Shown: positions 32,651 to 42,037, counted from the stretch's first letter. The stretch is DNA of 54,772 bases from DASVVT01 sp036386415 (GCA_036386415.1 DASVVT010000012.1:1-54772); one strand, 5' to 3'. Numbers and translations: made by a program. Notes: generated from the sequence alone by a model not told the origin.

Positions 32651-33529
32651 ATGAATCGAAAGATATTCTTAATCCTGTCATACATGCGCGCCATCGCATA
32701 CATTTTCCTTCTCACCCTTCTCGCGGCTCCTCCGGCGTTTTCACAGAACAGCGGCAGCAGTGGTGCAGCTCCCCAGCAGCAGCAGCAACAACCATCATCA
32801 TCGGCGGCAACAACAGCAGCGGATGAGAAGGCCGAGCAGGTTCTCAAACGTGCTCTCGAAGCAATGGGCGGCAGCGCGTACATGAGCGTTCGCTCGGTCG
32901 TCGGACAGGGACTGTTCACGCCGTACAGAGACGGCCAGTCAACCACACCTGTGAAGTTCGTCGATTACATCGTCTATCCAGACCGTGAGCGGACGGAGTT
33001 TCGCGGCCAGGGTCTCAAGATCATTCAAACCAACACGGGCGACAAGGGTTGGGTTTATGACGGCGAGGCGAAAACCTTGAAAGACGCGACCCCGCAGCAG
33101 GTGGCCGATTTTCGTCTCTCGCTCAGGGCCAGCTTCGATAATCTGCTGCGCGGCGCGTGGCGCAAGGAAGGAGCCCGTCTCAGCTATATCGGGCGGCGCG
33201 AAGCCGGGCTCGGGCAGCGCAACGAGGCCGTGCGTCTGGTTTATCCTGACGATCTGACGATAGAGTTTGAGGTGGGCGCTCGCGACGCTCGTCCCGCCAA
33301 GATTATTTCCAAACGAAAAGACGCTAAAGGCGAGGAGGTGCTGGAAGAAGACCATCTCGCGCAGCACGTCATGGTGAACGGCATCCTTGCCCCTTTTATC
33401 ATCGACCACTACCGCAACGGCGTGCAATCGAGCCGCACCAACTACGAGTCAATCGAATTCAACCGCGCGGTCGCCGACGATCTTTTCGTGCGCCCGGCCA
33501 GCGCTAAAGACGTAAAATGGCAAAAGTAA
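32651..33529 (+). CDS. Exported LolA-like (outer-membrane lipoprotein-sorting) protein
   Basis: 292 residues from ATG 32651; the alternative ATG 32684 also leaves a signal peptide (AYIFLLTLLAAPPAFSQ). A low-complexity Gln/Ser/Ala linker at about 35-60 precedes a LolA/LolB-like half-barrel (QVLKRALEAMGGSAYMSVRS, YIVYPDRERTEFRGQGLKII, GDKGWVYDGEAKTL, LVYPDDLTIEFEV). It probably acts in the periplasm, binding a lipid or lipoprotein. The long frame starting at 32567 has no supporting ribosome-binding site. It is convergent with the BNR fusion gene, without an obvious hairpin between them. Function inferred only from fold. Confidence 0.78.
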   Translation: MNRKIFLILSYMRAIAYIFLLTLLAAPPAFSQNSGSSGAAPQQQQQQPSSSAATTAADEKAEQVLKRALEAMGGSAYMSVRSVVGQGLFTPYRDGQSTTPVKFVDYIVYPDRERTEFRGQGLKIIQTNTGDKGWVYDGEAKTLKDATPQQVADFRLSLRASFDNLLRGAWRKEGARLSYIGRREAGLGQRNEAVRLVYPDDLTIEFEVGARDARPAKIISKRKDAKGEEVLEEDHLAQHVMVNGILAPFIIDHYRNGVQSSRTNYESIEFNRAVADDLFVRPASAKDVKWQK

Positions 33530-33581
33530 GAATCAAGCCATTCGCGTGGTTGGTAGTCGGGTCGTTGTATCCGTCACCGCT

Positions 33582-35420
33582 CTAGAACACGAACCGCACC
33601 CCTCCTTGAAGTGTCGAGAACCTGGTTGTGGGACCTGGAGTGTTGACGATGTGGAAGTTGTATGAGCCTTGCAGTCCGAAATGCGGGGTCAGCTCAAACA
33701 ACAGTCCGCCTCCGACGTTGCCGCCAAAATGTGTCGAGCTGGAGCCAAACCGATAGACGCCAATGCCCCCGTTGAGGAAAGGTCGAACCGGGTTCGGCGA
33801 AGGATTGAGATAGGTCTTCGCATTAGCCGAGAACTGGAAGAGGTTAAGGTGGCCGCCGAATGCCCCCGGAAAGCGGTGATAGCCGAAGATCCCTTCCACT
33901 GAGAACTGAGGAGCAACCATGTACTCCAGCCCGGCGTTTAAGCTGAAGCCAGTGTTGAAGAAGGTGGAGAATGTACTGTGGGGAAAGCCAGCACCGGCAT
34001 CGACGAAGACGGCAAACTTGCTTGGCGTGGGCGTCGGCGTCGGCAGGCCGCCTTCATCGGCGGCCGCCCCGCCCGCGACACGGTCGGTGTAAGCGTCGAA
34101 CCCCGTGGTCGTGTCGGGATTGTTCCCCGTGCTATTGGAAATGTCCGCCCAGATCGGGTGCGCCATGCCCTTAAAATAGGTCAGGCCAGCGTAGTCGCCG
34201 AACTCTATGCCTACCCCGTTGCTGGTCGACGAGCCATCGCTGACCAAGTGGTTCCCGCCGATGAAGGCCGAGGGGAAGTTATTCCGATTCGCGATGGCGC
34301 AGAAGGTCTGCGCGGCGGTGTTGGTGGCAGAGTTCCGGGCGTCGTGCCAGCAGATCGCTATGTTGCCGGAGTCGGAGTTGACCGCGATTCTGGGTAGGAA
34401 CTGGCTGCGATTCGTGCCGTCGTCGTTGACGGTAACCGGCCCCCCAGGCCAAGTCACGCCGTTGTCGTCCGACCAGCGCACCAGGATGTTCAAGTCGTCG
34501 TTCTCGGGAACTGTCTCTTCAGTGTATACGAGATAGAGGCGACCGAAGTGTGGGCTCCCTGACTTGCTGTCGAAGGCCAGGCCGGTCTCCGAATCGACGG
34601 AGCGCGAGTTCTGTGCCGGTATGAAGTCGAAGCCGCCAACGTTAGTCGTCGTCACGGCGACTGCCGCGCCGAAGTTGCCCGCGCCGAGCCCGTCGGCGTC
34701 GGTGTTGACGATGATCGTCGATGGCCCCTCCCCGCCCACAGGGGCTTGGCAAACCTGCACCACCGCACCGTTGGGCGCGATGGCAATGTCTCCGAAGCTG
34801 CAACCCGCCGTGCCGGGAATCGTCTGAAGCGCGTTAAAGGCACCAACAGCCCCCAGTCCCGTCACTGGAGCCCCGCGCGCAACCATCTGCCCGCTCTGAT
34901 TCCAGACGACCCAGACGGCCACCCCGGCCGTGGTGTTGGCCGCCACGACCGTGGGCTGGTCAACGCTGGCGGGGCCGAACGCGGCCAGATTCGTAAACGT
35001 CGCCCCACCGTCCGTGCTGAGAATGGTGACGATGTTGTCCACGGGACTGTCGAGGTAGGTGATGAAGAGATTCCCGAAGGTGTCCCAGGCCAGGGTCGGG
35101 TCGCAACAGGCGGTCGGTCCTTGACCCGCGTCGCCGTCGGCAATCGTCTTGTCCGAGGCATCCGGGAAAATCCACGTCACGCCGCCATCGGTGCTGCGCG
35201 TGGCGAAGAGCCCGGCCGCGGACGTGTTGCAGAGGGCGAAGAGTTGAAGCTCATTCGTCGGGTTTTTGCTGATCGCACATTCGTTGTCTTGCTGGGTTTT
35301 CTGCGCCGTGTTGTTGTCGGTTCCGCTCGTCAGCTGGGCGCGAGCTATGGAGCCGAGGAGTAGGAAGAACGCGAGGCAGGCAGCGGTTTTGAAGAAGTGA
35401 AGACGTGAAGTGTAGCGCAT
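33582..35420 (-). CDS. BNR/sialidase-like propeller fused to an outer-membrane beta-barrel
   Basis: 612 residues. The signal peptide has its cleavage near ARAQ. A beta-propeller region spans about 30-455 with Asp-box motifs STDGGVTWIF, STDGGATF and SDDNGVTWPG, typical of BNR/sialidase-like folds. A short linker PTPTPTPSK follows. A C-terminal domain at about 470-612 looks like a small outer-membrane barrel (FAVFVDAGAGFPHSTFSTFF, VAPQFSVEGIFGYHRF, GGVRFVF) and ends in Phe as barrel proteins do. No sialidase catalytic set (Arg triad, Tyr/Glu) is evident, so the propeller may bind rather than cleave. The architecture suggests a surface propeller displayed on its own barrel anchor, or the reverse topology. 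Confidence 0.8.
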   Translation of the reverse strand: MRYTSRLHFFKTAACLAFFLLLGSIARAQLTSGTDNNTAQKTQQDNECAISKNPTNELQLFALCNTSAAGLFATRSTDGGVTWIFPDASDKTIADGDAGQGPTACCDPTLAWDTFGNLFITYLDSPVDNIVTILSTDGGATFTNLAAFGPASVDQPTVVAANTTAGVAVWVVWNQSGQMVARGAPVTGLGAVGAFNALQTIPGTAGCSFGDIAIAPNGAVVQVCQAPVGGEGPSTIIVNTDADGLGAGNFGAAVAVTTTNVGGFDFIPAQNSRSVDSETGLAFDSKSGSPHFGRLYLVYTEETVPENDDLNILVRWSDDNGVTWPGGPVTVNDDGTNRSQFLPRIAVNSDSGNIAICWHDARNSATNTAAQTFCAIANRNNFPSAFIGGNHLVSDGSSTSNGVGIEFGDYAGLTYFKGMAHPIWADISNSTGNNPDTTTGFDAYTDRVAGGAAADEGGLPTPTPTPSKFAVFVDAGAGFPHSTFSTFFNTGFSLNAGLEYMVAPQFSVEGIFGYHRFPGAFGGHLNLFQFSANAKTYLNPSPNPVRPFLNGGIGVYRFGSSSTHFGGNVGGGLLFELTPHFGLQGSYNFHIVNTPGPTTRFSTLQGGVRFVF

Positions 35421-35445
35421 AGGGGGACTCCTTATCTCATCATTG

Positions 35446-35907
35446 TTAATCCGAAGACCAAAGACCGCGCTTCGCCCTCCGGGCCTCAGTCTCGGCCGCG
35501 GACAACTCGCCGTATTTATAATCGTAATTCGATTGCCTACGAGCCAAGCCGACCCTCACCAGTTCAAGGCCGACATCCACCCTCCCGGTGTCTTTGTCGT
35601 CCGTCTGGAGTTGCCCCACCATCTCGCCCTGCCTTCGGCCTTCGAAGCGCAATCGAGCGTTTTTGCCGAGGACGAGTTTGGCGACGAACTCCCTTGCCTG
35701 CTTCTCTAAATCTGCGTCAGTAGGCGGGTCGACCCCGATGATGCGGACGTTGTACTGTCCCTGACCGTAGTCCAGAACCACGAGGTCTGCCCTCTTCACC
35801 TCTGTCACCTTCCCGTAGATCGAATCACCCGCGTACGTAGGGAAGAGCCAGGCCCCGCAGATCAGTAAACCCAGTAAACCTTTGACGACCAATTTCTTTC
35901 GCATCAC
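35446..35907 (-). CDS. Exported thermonuclease-fold protein, probably inactive
   Basis: 153 residues. A signal peptide (LLGLLICGAWLFPTYA) is followed by an SNase-like OB fold (IYGKVTEVKRADLVVLDYG, YNVRIIGVDPPTDADLEKQA, AREFVAKLVLGKNARLRF, ELVRVGLARR, AETEARRAKRGLW). In active micrococcal-type nucleases the segment reads VRLxGIDxPE and later DxYGRxLA. Here the Glu is missing (VDPPTD) and the second Arg segment is replaced by EGRRQGEMVGQLQ. Catalysis is therefore doubtful, and a binding role is more likely. It lies 25 bp upstream of the BNR fusion gene on the same strand, so the two are probably co-transcribed. Confidence 0.85.
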   Translation of the reverse strand: MMRKKLVVKGLLGLLICGAWLFPTYAGDSIYGKVTEVKRADLVVLDYGQGQYNVRIIGVDPPTDADLEKQAREFVAKLVLGKNARLRFEGRRQGEMVGQLQTDDKDTGRVDVGLELVRVGLARRQSNYDYKYGELSAAETEARRAKRGLWSSD

Positions 35908-36615
35908 AATCTCCTTCGACTACAGAGAACAATTCGCTCACGCGGCGGTCGCTCCACCGGTGATCCTTACGGGGGTAATAGCATTGATGACGGCGTTGAC
36001 AGGCTCTCTGCCGTGCGTCATCACGGGTTCAAGCACACGTTATGCGGCAATGATAAGCAGAGAGCGATTCAAGCAAATAGGTTATTGCAGCGCCCACTTG
36101 TTCTTTTTGTCAAGAGCCTAACCTATCTAGCAAGGACTATGCCATTGATCTTATTAACTCCCGCCTTATTAAAATCAATTACATACAATATTTGGTGCAG
36201 TAGATGTGTCGTTTATACTACACACTAAAATTCTGCTTTGTCCACAAAAGTATACAGTCGACGGTGGAGGCGATCAGTTGGGTCTGGTCATCCAGCACGG
36301 CCACGTTGTGCAGGGACCCAGAAGTATCACATAGGCATTTAGAAGTTGATTTTGAGATTTTGTCACTAACAATCCAATGTTTGCGAGGTGCTGCGGGTTG
36401 TTGGGCGATTCTCAGAAAATATATCCCTTGACAGTCGTTGCATCTGCTAGTAAAAGAGCCCCATACCAAGGGCAGCTAGATTTAGGGAGCACCATCCATC
36501 AGCGCACACGCCTCGCACCGTTACGTTTGCGGCAGCAACGTTTTCCTTCAACTGAGTTGATTCAAACCGACAAGCTTTCAATGGCTGAAAACAATTTACT
36601 AAGAGGAGAGACGAC
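35908..36615. other. 700-bp gene-poor, AT-richer stretch
   Basis: No frame here has a ribosome-binding site plus plausible composition. The stretch is visibly richer in A/T than its surroundings. A minus-strand frame at 36218-36469 carries VAVLDDQTQLIASTVD, which looks protein-like but is interrupted and unplaced, so decayed coding sequence is possible. Ribosome-binding-site-like aagaggag occurs only at the end, for the next gene. Confidence 0.4.
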
Positions 36616-36927
36616 ATGAAGATAGAGGAGATCATCGGATACTACACCTATCGCAGCATCCTTAATAACCCCGACCCTGTCAACGACTTTAATAGGATTA
36701 AGTTCGCTGAGGCAGAAGTGTTCCTGCATGTTGGCGATGATGGAATTGTGAGCGGCCTGCTCTCCTTCCCTCCAGAACCGACGTTGAAAGAGAAAGGAAT
36801 AATGGATCTCAGTGGCAAGGTGCTTTCCTGGGAGCCTTTAAGGCTGCGCTTTCTTGGTAAGGGCAGACCGAACACAGAAATCTTCGACTACGAGTATGAA
36901 TATGATTGTACGGTAGCGCCGACATAA
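36616..36927 (+). CDS. Hypothetical protein, probably truncated by frameshift
   Basis: 103 residues from ATG 36616, preceded by AGAGGAG. Segments IIGYYTYRSILNNPDPVNDF, IKFAEAEVFLHVGDDGIVSG and LRLRFLGKGRP recall a family of small bacterial proteins of unknown function that begin with I(V/I)G.YxYRS..N. In those, as I recall them, the chain continues beyond the point where this frame stops. After DYEYDCT the frame ends quickly (VAPT-stop), while another frame is open on the same strand (36906-37040). The gene is isolated in an AT-richer patch between two conserved blocks, which fits acquired or decaying DNA. No function assigned. Confidence 0.55.
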   Translation: MKIEEIIGYYTYRSILNNPDPVNDFNRIKFAEAEVFLHVGDDGIVSGLLSFPPEPTLKEKGIMDLSGKVLSWEPLRLRFLGKGRPNTEIFDYEYEYDCTVAPT

Positions 36928-37040
36928 GCGAAGCGCCATTGACCGGATTTGCCAGAGGGATGGAAAGATCGCTCAGTGGTTTTGCCGGAACGATTGAGAT
37001 GATGGATCTCAACCCGATTGATTTAGGAGCGCCTCGTTAA
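36906..37040 (+). other. Open frame overlapping the end of the hypothetical gene (possible frameshifted tail)
   Basis: In the frame one base before that of the 36616 gene, 44 codons are open (36906-37040) with FARGMERSLSGFAGTIEMMD near the end and a TAA stop at 37038. It has no start of its own at its beginning. It could be the original C-terminus shifted by an indel near 36905, or chance. Confidence 0.3.
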
Positions 37041-38164
37041 AGACTTGTTCCTATGTCCTTTGAGAACGGCTGACCTGCCATCCTGGCGAAGAGGCTTTCG
37101 TAGCGATCCACTATAGCTTCCCAGTCATAGTGCTCGCGGACGCGCGCCTGCGCTCGCTGGCGATAGAGTTTGACGCGCGCTTCATCGTTGAGGATGCGCT
37201 GAAGCTCCTCTGCCAACTCATCGGCATCCGCGTAGGGAATGGCTACGTCGCCTGCGACCTCCATGTTCTCAGGCGTGGCGAGCGCGAGCACGCAGTTGCC
37301 GTAGCCCATCGCTTCGATGAGCGCCGGATGCGTGCCGCCGACCTCCGTCGCATGTACGTAGCAGTAGGCATTCTGCTGTAGCGACTTGTAGTCCGCGCCG
37401 AAGACGAAGCCCGTGAAGATGATGCGCTCGTCCCCGGCGGCAAGCTCTCGCAAGCTGTTTTTGTATCCTTCGGCGTACGGCGCGTCGCCGACAATGAGCA
37501 GCTTGCGCTCGCTCTCCACTTTCCTGAAAGCCTCTATCACAATATGCGCGTTGTTCTCCGGCTCAAGCCTTGAGACATAGAGCACGTAGCCCTCCGGCTC
37601 GACACCCCAACGACGGACGGCCTCCGCGTCCAGACGGCGCTCGATGTCCGCACCGTAAGCGATCATGGTTGACGGCGTACGGTAGCGTGCCAGGTAGTAT
37701 TCCTGAATCACACGCGCGTCCGTCACGATCTCGTTCGGCAGCCACGTCGCCAGACGCTCGGAGATCAGATAATACTGGCGTCCGAGCCAGTTCCATTTCC
37801 TGCGCTTGTGTTCGAGCCCATCAACATTGATCGCCACGGGCGTGCCCGCGATTCTCAAGAGCGGTGCGAAAGCGGCATTGGCGGCATTGCAGATCAAGGC
37901 CGCATCATAGCTCTTCGTCATTCCATGCAGAGCAGAAAGAAAGGTGTGAGCAATGGTGTCGAAATATTTGTGGCGGATCGTGGGAAGCACCTTCAGGCGC
38001 ACGCCCTTGTATTCCCGCAGGGAAGTAGATACGTAGTGCGAGCGGCAATAAACCGTCACCTCATGGCCGCGCGCCACCAGCCGCGTTGAAAGACGTTCGG
38101 CGAATGTTTCAAACCCGCCATAGCTGGCAGGCACACCGCGCGTTCCCAGTATCGCTAAACGCAT
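37037..38164 (-). CDS. DUF1972/GT4 glycosyltransferase
   Basis: Predicted family-4 glycosyltransferase of 375 residues. The N-terminal DUF1972 signature RLAILGTRGVPASYGGFETF occurs in rhamnosyltransferase-like enzymes of polysaccharide synthesis. The C-terminal donor-binding half has VLYVSRLEPENNAHIVIEAF and EVGGTHPALIEAMGYGNCVL, containing the E-x7-E-type motif. The start MRLAIL at 38164 (or the adjacent ATG at 38167) is chosen because the 25 upstream in-frame codons are heptamer-repeat sequence of HR8. No Shine-Dalgarno is visible there. It follows a second GT4 gene on the same strand, so the pair probably adds sugars to a surface polysaccharide or lipid. Acceptor unknown. Confidence 0.92.
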   Translation of the reverse strand: MRLAILGTRGVPASYGGFETFAERLSTRLVARGHEVTVYCRSHYVSTSLREYKGVRLKVLPTIRHKYFDTIAHTFLSALHGMTKSYDAALICNAANAAFAPLLRIAGTPVAINVDGLEHKRRKWNWLGRQYYLISERLATWLPNEIVTDARVIQEYYLARYRTPSTMIAYGADIERRLDAEAVRRWGVEPEGYVLYVSRLEPENNAHIVIEAFRKVESERKLLIVGDAPYAEGYKNSLRELAAGDERIIFTGFVFGADYKSLQQNAYCYVHATEVGGTHPALIEAMGYGNCVLALATPENMEVAGDVAIPYADADELAEELQRILNDEARVKLYRQRAQARVREHYDWEAIVDRYESLFARMAGQPFSKDIGTSL

Positions 38165-38171
38165 CATCAAA

Positions 38172-39391
<1,220 letters not shown>

Positions 39392-39466
39392 AACGCTCTT
39401 AGGCTCCGGTGCGCGCCTTCTATGGCCTGGGCAGCGAGCCAGTGACACGCATTGTGAGTTCGACTC

Positions 39467-39510
39467 GCTTTCAGTGATTTGAAATCCTGACGGTTCAAAT
39501 CACTGAAAGC
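39467..39510. repeat. Perfect 17-bp inverted repeat after rplS
   Basis: GCTTTCAGTGATTTGAA (39467-39483) pairs perfectly with 39494-39510, 10-nt loop. It lies 12 bp from the rplS stop. There is no T tract on the minus strand, so it is more likely an RNA-processing or stability hairpin than a terminator. No clear tandem period. Confidence 0.88.
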
Positions 39511-39521
39511 TGATCGCTCAT

Positions 39522-39929
39522 CTACTTCTTTCCGGCAGACGAAGCGCCCTGCGCCTGACCGGCGGCGCTGCCCTGCGCGGTGCGCGTATCGCGCTCGCGG
39601 ATGCGGGCTGCTTTGCCGCGCAGGTTGCGCAGGTAGTAGAGCTTGGCGCGACGCACGCGGCCTCTTTTAATCACGTCGATGTGATCTATGATGGTGGCAT
39701 GAAGCGGAAAGATTCTTTCGACGCCGACACCGAAACTGGTCTTGCGCACCGTGATGGTCTCGCGCACGCTGCCGTGCTTGCGCGCAATCACGATGCCTTC
39801 AAATGCCTGCAAGCGCTCTTTAGTCTCCGACTCCTTGATGCGAACGTGTACGCGCACCGTGTCGCCCGGCTGAAAATCCGGGATGCGCTCGCGCAACTGT
39901 GTTTTCTCAACTGTGTCTAAGCGGTTCAT
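39522..39929 (-). CDS. rplS: 50S ribosomal protein L19
   Basis: 135 residues. Large-subunit protein at the 30S/50S interface. Family features are FQPGDTVRVHVRIKE, RLQAFEGIVIARK, SVRETITVRKTSFGVGVERI and RRAKLYYLRNLRGKAARI. The C-terminal tail (about 115-135) is a Gly/Ala/Ser-rich extension not needed for the fold. GGAGTG precedes ATG 39929. It is the last gene of the conserved ffh-rpsP-khpA-rimM-trmD-rplS order, separated from trmD by heptamer hairpin HR9. Confidence 0.98.
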   Translation of the reverse strand: MNRLDTVEKTQLRERIPDFQPGDTVRVHVRIKESETKERLQAFEGIVIARKHGSVRETITVRKTSFGVGVERIFPLHATIIDHIDVIKRGRVRRAKLYYLRNLRGKAARIRERDTRTAQGSAAGQAQGASSAGKK

Positions 39930-39948
39930 CTCTTCACTCCATTAATCA

Positions 39949-40035
39949 GATTGCGGATTGCGGATTTCGGAATGCGGATTTAAAGAGCAAGACTTACTTT
40001 TTCAATCCGCATTCCAAAATCCGTAATCCAAAATT
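39949..40035. repeat. Heptamer hairpin HR9 (GATTGCG type)
   Basis: The arms lie at 39949-39980 and 40004-40035. The inner 26 nt pair with two mismatches. Words are gattgcg-gattgcg-gatttcg-gaatgcg-gatt, and the loop is taaagagcaagacttacttt plus ttc. The trmD stop codon begins at its right edge. Confidence 0.94.
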
Positions 40036-40730
40036 CATTTGAGCAGGTCTGGCCTGTTTCGTTCTGTCTTCTTGCGCGCCTGCGTTTTGCGCCAGCGCTC
40101 GATCTCCGCGTGGTGGCCGCTCAGCAAAACTTCCGGCACGCGCATCCCGCGAAATTCCGGCGGGCGCGTATAGTGCGGGTAATCCAGTTGCCCTTCGGAG
40201 AAGGAATCGTGAGCCGCAGAAGTTTGGCTGCCGAGCGCGCCGGGAATAAGCCTGACGATGGCATCAATCAGCACGAGCGCAGCGGGCTCGCCCCCGGACA
40301 GGACGTAATCTCCGATGGAGATTTCATCCGTCGCGAGCGCTTCTGCGACGCGCTCGTCAACCCCCTCATAGCGACCGCAGATGAGCACGATATGCTCTGC
40401 ATCTCGGGCAAACTCGCTCGCAACCTCTTGCGTCAACACGCGTCCCTGCGGCGAAAGAAGCACGACGCGCGTCCCCACTGTGTAATCGTCTCGCGCACTC
40501 GCACCCGTCAAATCTTCAACTGCTGTAAAGATCGGCTCCGGCTTAAGAACCATCCCGTCGCCGCCGCCAAACGGGCGATCATCGACGACATGATGCTTGT
40601 CCTCTGTCCACCCGCGCAGATCGTGCGCTGTGATCTCCACCAGGCGCGCAGCGCGAGCGCGCCGTATGATCCCGTAGTCAAGCGCCTCGCCAAAGTAGCC
40701 TGGAAAGATCGTGATAATGTCGATGCGCAT
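40035..40730 (-). CDS. trmD: tRNA (guanine-N1)-methyltransferase
   Basis: Methylates G37 of tRNAs reading CNN codons using SAM, preventing frameshifting. 231 residues from MRIDIITIF at 40730. An in-frame extension to 40790 consists of HR10 repeat codons and is rejected. The SPOUT knot signatures LICGRYEGVDERV and EISIGDYVLSGGEPAALVLI are present. RPFGGGDGMVLKPEPI and FSEGQLDYPHYTRP are family motifs. No Shine-Dalgarno is visible before the start, because the repeat HR10 occupies the leader. It is part of the conserved ribosomal operon on the minus strand. Confidence 0.98.
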   Translation of the reverse strand: MRIDIITIFPGYFGEALDYGIIRRARAARLVEITAHDLRGWTEDKHHVVDDRPFGGGDGMVLKPEPIFTAVEDLTGASARDDYTVGTRVVLLSPQGRVLTQEVASEFARDAEHIVLICGRYEGVDERVAEALATDEISIGDYVLSGGEPAALVLIDAIVRLIPGALGSQTSAAHDSFSEGQLDYPHYTRPPEFRGMRVPEVLLSGHHAEIERWRKTQARKKTERNRPDLLK

Positions 40731-40741
40731 TGCGGATTTCT

Positions 40742-40799
40742 GATTGCGGAATGCGGATTTAAAGACAAGATTTGCTTTTTCAATCCGCAATCCGCAATC
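40742..40799. repeat. Heptamer hairpin HR10 (GATTGCG type)
   Basis: 18-nt arms (40742-40759 and 40782-40799) with one mismatch; looser heptamers continue toward 40731. The loop is taaagacaagatttgctttt plus tc, nearly the same as HR9. The right arm touches the rimM stop codon; the left side abuts the trmD start. Confidence 0.95.
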
Positions 40800-41371
40800 T
40801 AAAATTCCAACAGCCCTTCGGGAGCGTCAACGCGGATCAGCTTGTTATCCACATCAATCTGGACGCAGATCGCTTCGGCCAGAGGGATGAGATGTTCGCG
40901 CCCGCTAGCGTCGCCCTCTACGACGAGTAGTTCGACGCCGCCCGTTCTCATCACTTCACGCACGCGACCAAGGGGCGTGCCTTCAACCGTTTCGACCCTG
41001 CAACCGGCCAGCTCCCAGTCGTAATACTCGTCCTCAGGAAGCTCTACGCGCTCGGACTCGGGCACAGCGAACTCGTATCCGACCAGGGCGCTCGCCTCTT
41101 CGATGGAATCGTAACCGGCGAACTTGAGCACGATGCGCCCCCCTTGCAACCAGTGATCTTCAAGCGCGAGCGTCATGCAGGAATCGTCCGCGCCGATGGC
41201 TATGAGCCGCTTGAGCCCTTCGAACCGTTCGGGGAAATCGGTTAACAGGTCGGCGACCAACTCGCCCCGCAATCCCCTCGTCCTGACCGCACGCGCGACT
41301 GCAACCAGATCATCCCTTGAGAACTCCGCGCGACCTGCTGCTGCTGCTGCTGCGCCGTCCAATTCGCTCAT
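40799..41371 (-). CDS. rimM: Ribosome maturation factor RimM
   Basis: 190-residue assembly factor for the 30S head, binding S19. The N-terminal RimM barrel has VAVARAVRTRGLRGELVADL, and the C-terminal PRC-barrel has YYDWELAGCRVETVEGTPLG, REVMRTGGVELLVVEG and REHLIPLAEA. The first about 17 residues are an Ala-rich extension. The start overlaps the khpA stop by 4 bp (ATGA), giving translational coupling. The TAG stop lies at the edge of heptamer hairpin HR10. It is in the conserved order upstream of trmD. Confidence 0.97.
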   Translation of the reverse strand: MSELDGAAAAAAGRAEFSRDDLVAVARAVRTRGLRGELVADLLTDFPERFEGLKRLIAIGADDSCMTLALEDHWLQGGRIVLKFAGYDSIEEASALVGYEFAVPESERVELPEDEYYDWELAGCRVETVEGTPLGRVREVMRTGGVELLVVEGDASGREHLIPLAEAICVQIDVDNKLIRVDAPEGLLEF

Positions 41372-41601
41372 TCTATGATTTCAAGGATGAAGCGGCGATT
41401 CTGCTTGATGCTCGCCGCGTGCATGATGGAGCGCAGGGCGCGCACCGTACGCCCCTGCCGCCCGATCAATTTACCCATGTCCGCCTCGGCCACGCGCACT
41501 TCAATGATCAAAGTCGAATTGCCGCGCTCCACTTCGCGCACGTCGACCGCCTCGGCGTCGTCCACCAGCGCTTTCACGATCAACTCGACGGTCTCTCTCA
41601 T
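41368..41601 (-). CDS. khpA: KH-domain RNA-binding protein (KhpA/YlqC-like)
   Basis: 77-residue single KH domain: LIVKALVDDAEAVDVREV, then ADMGKLIGRQGRTVRALRSI with the GxxG loop, then NRRFILEI. Binds RNA. It is normally found between rpsP and rimM, as here. In other bacteria KhpA pairs with KhpB/Jag. Start ATG 41601. It overlaps rimM by 4 bp, while on the rpsP side it is separated by heptamer hairpin HR11. Confidence 0.93.
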   Translation of the reverse strand: MRETVELIVKALVDDAEAVDVREVERGNSTLIIEVRVAEADMGKLIGRQGRTVRALRSIMHAASIKQNRRFILEIIE

Positions 41602-41610
41602 AATCAAAGT

Positions 41611-41682
41611 CTGGAGTCTGGAGTCTAGAGTCTGGAGTCTGAAGAGAATCGGCTTTTGACTCTCGACTCCAGACTCTAGACT
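41611..41682. repeat. Heptamer hairpin HR11 (GTCTGGA type)
   Basis: The left array ctggagt-ctggagt-ctagagt-ctggagt spans 41611-41638. The perfect 18-bp pairing is 41622-41639 with 41665-41682. The loop is ctgaagagaatcggcttttg and flanks. The rpsP TAG stop (41676-41678) lies inside the right arm. Confidence 0.95.
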
Positions 41683-41942
41683 GTGGTTGCTTCAGGTTGC
41701 GCCTGCGTCCTGGCGTTGGCTTTAATCAAGCGTCGGACGGTATCGGTCGGCTGCGCGCCCTTCTCGATCCAGTACTGCACGCGCTCGGCATTGAGATGAA
41801 TCTCCGCAGGCTCGCGCGTAGGGTTGTACGTGCCCAGATTCTCAAGATACGCGCCGTCGCGCTTCGACAGTTTCTCCTTCACCACGATACGGTATGAAGG
41901 TCTCTTTTTCGCGCCCATGCGCATGAGTCTAATCGCTAACAA
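41676..41942 (-). CDS. rpsP: 30S ribosomal protein S16
   Basis: 88 residues: LAIRLMRMGAKKRPSYRIVV, ENLGTYNPTREP, VQYWIEKGAQPTDTVRRLI, all typical. The start is TTG 41942, giving the canonical M-x-x-IRL N-terminus; GGAGG lies about 11 nt upstream. The last residues run into the heptamer repeat HR11, which supplies the stop codon. It is preceded by ffh in the same direction and separated from it by HR12. Confidence 0.97.
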   Translation of the reverse strand: MLAIRLMRMGAKKRPSYRIVVKEKLSKRDGAYLENLGTYNPTREPAEIHLNAERVQYWIEKGAQPTDTVRRLIKANARTQAQPEATTV

Positions 41943-41960
41943 ATCTTTATCCTCCGAACA

Positions 41961-42031
41961 GATGCTAGATGCTGGATGTTAGATGCTGGTAAAAACCAAC
42001 GACTGACATCTGGCATCTGACATCCGACATC
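41961..42031. repeat. Heptamer hairpin HR12 (GATGCTG type)
   Basis: The left array gatgcta-gatgctg-gatgtta-gatgctg (41961-41988) pairs imperfectly (several G-T pairs) with the right array around 42006-42031. The short loop is taaaaaccaacgactgac. It lies between ffh and rpsP. Confidence 0.88.
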
Positions 42032-42037
42032 TATGTT

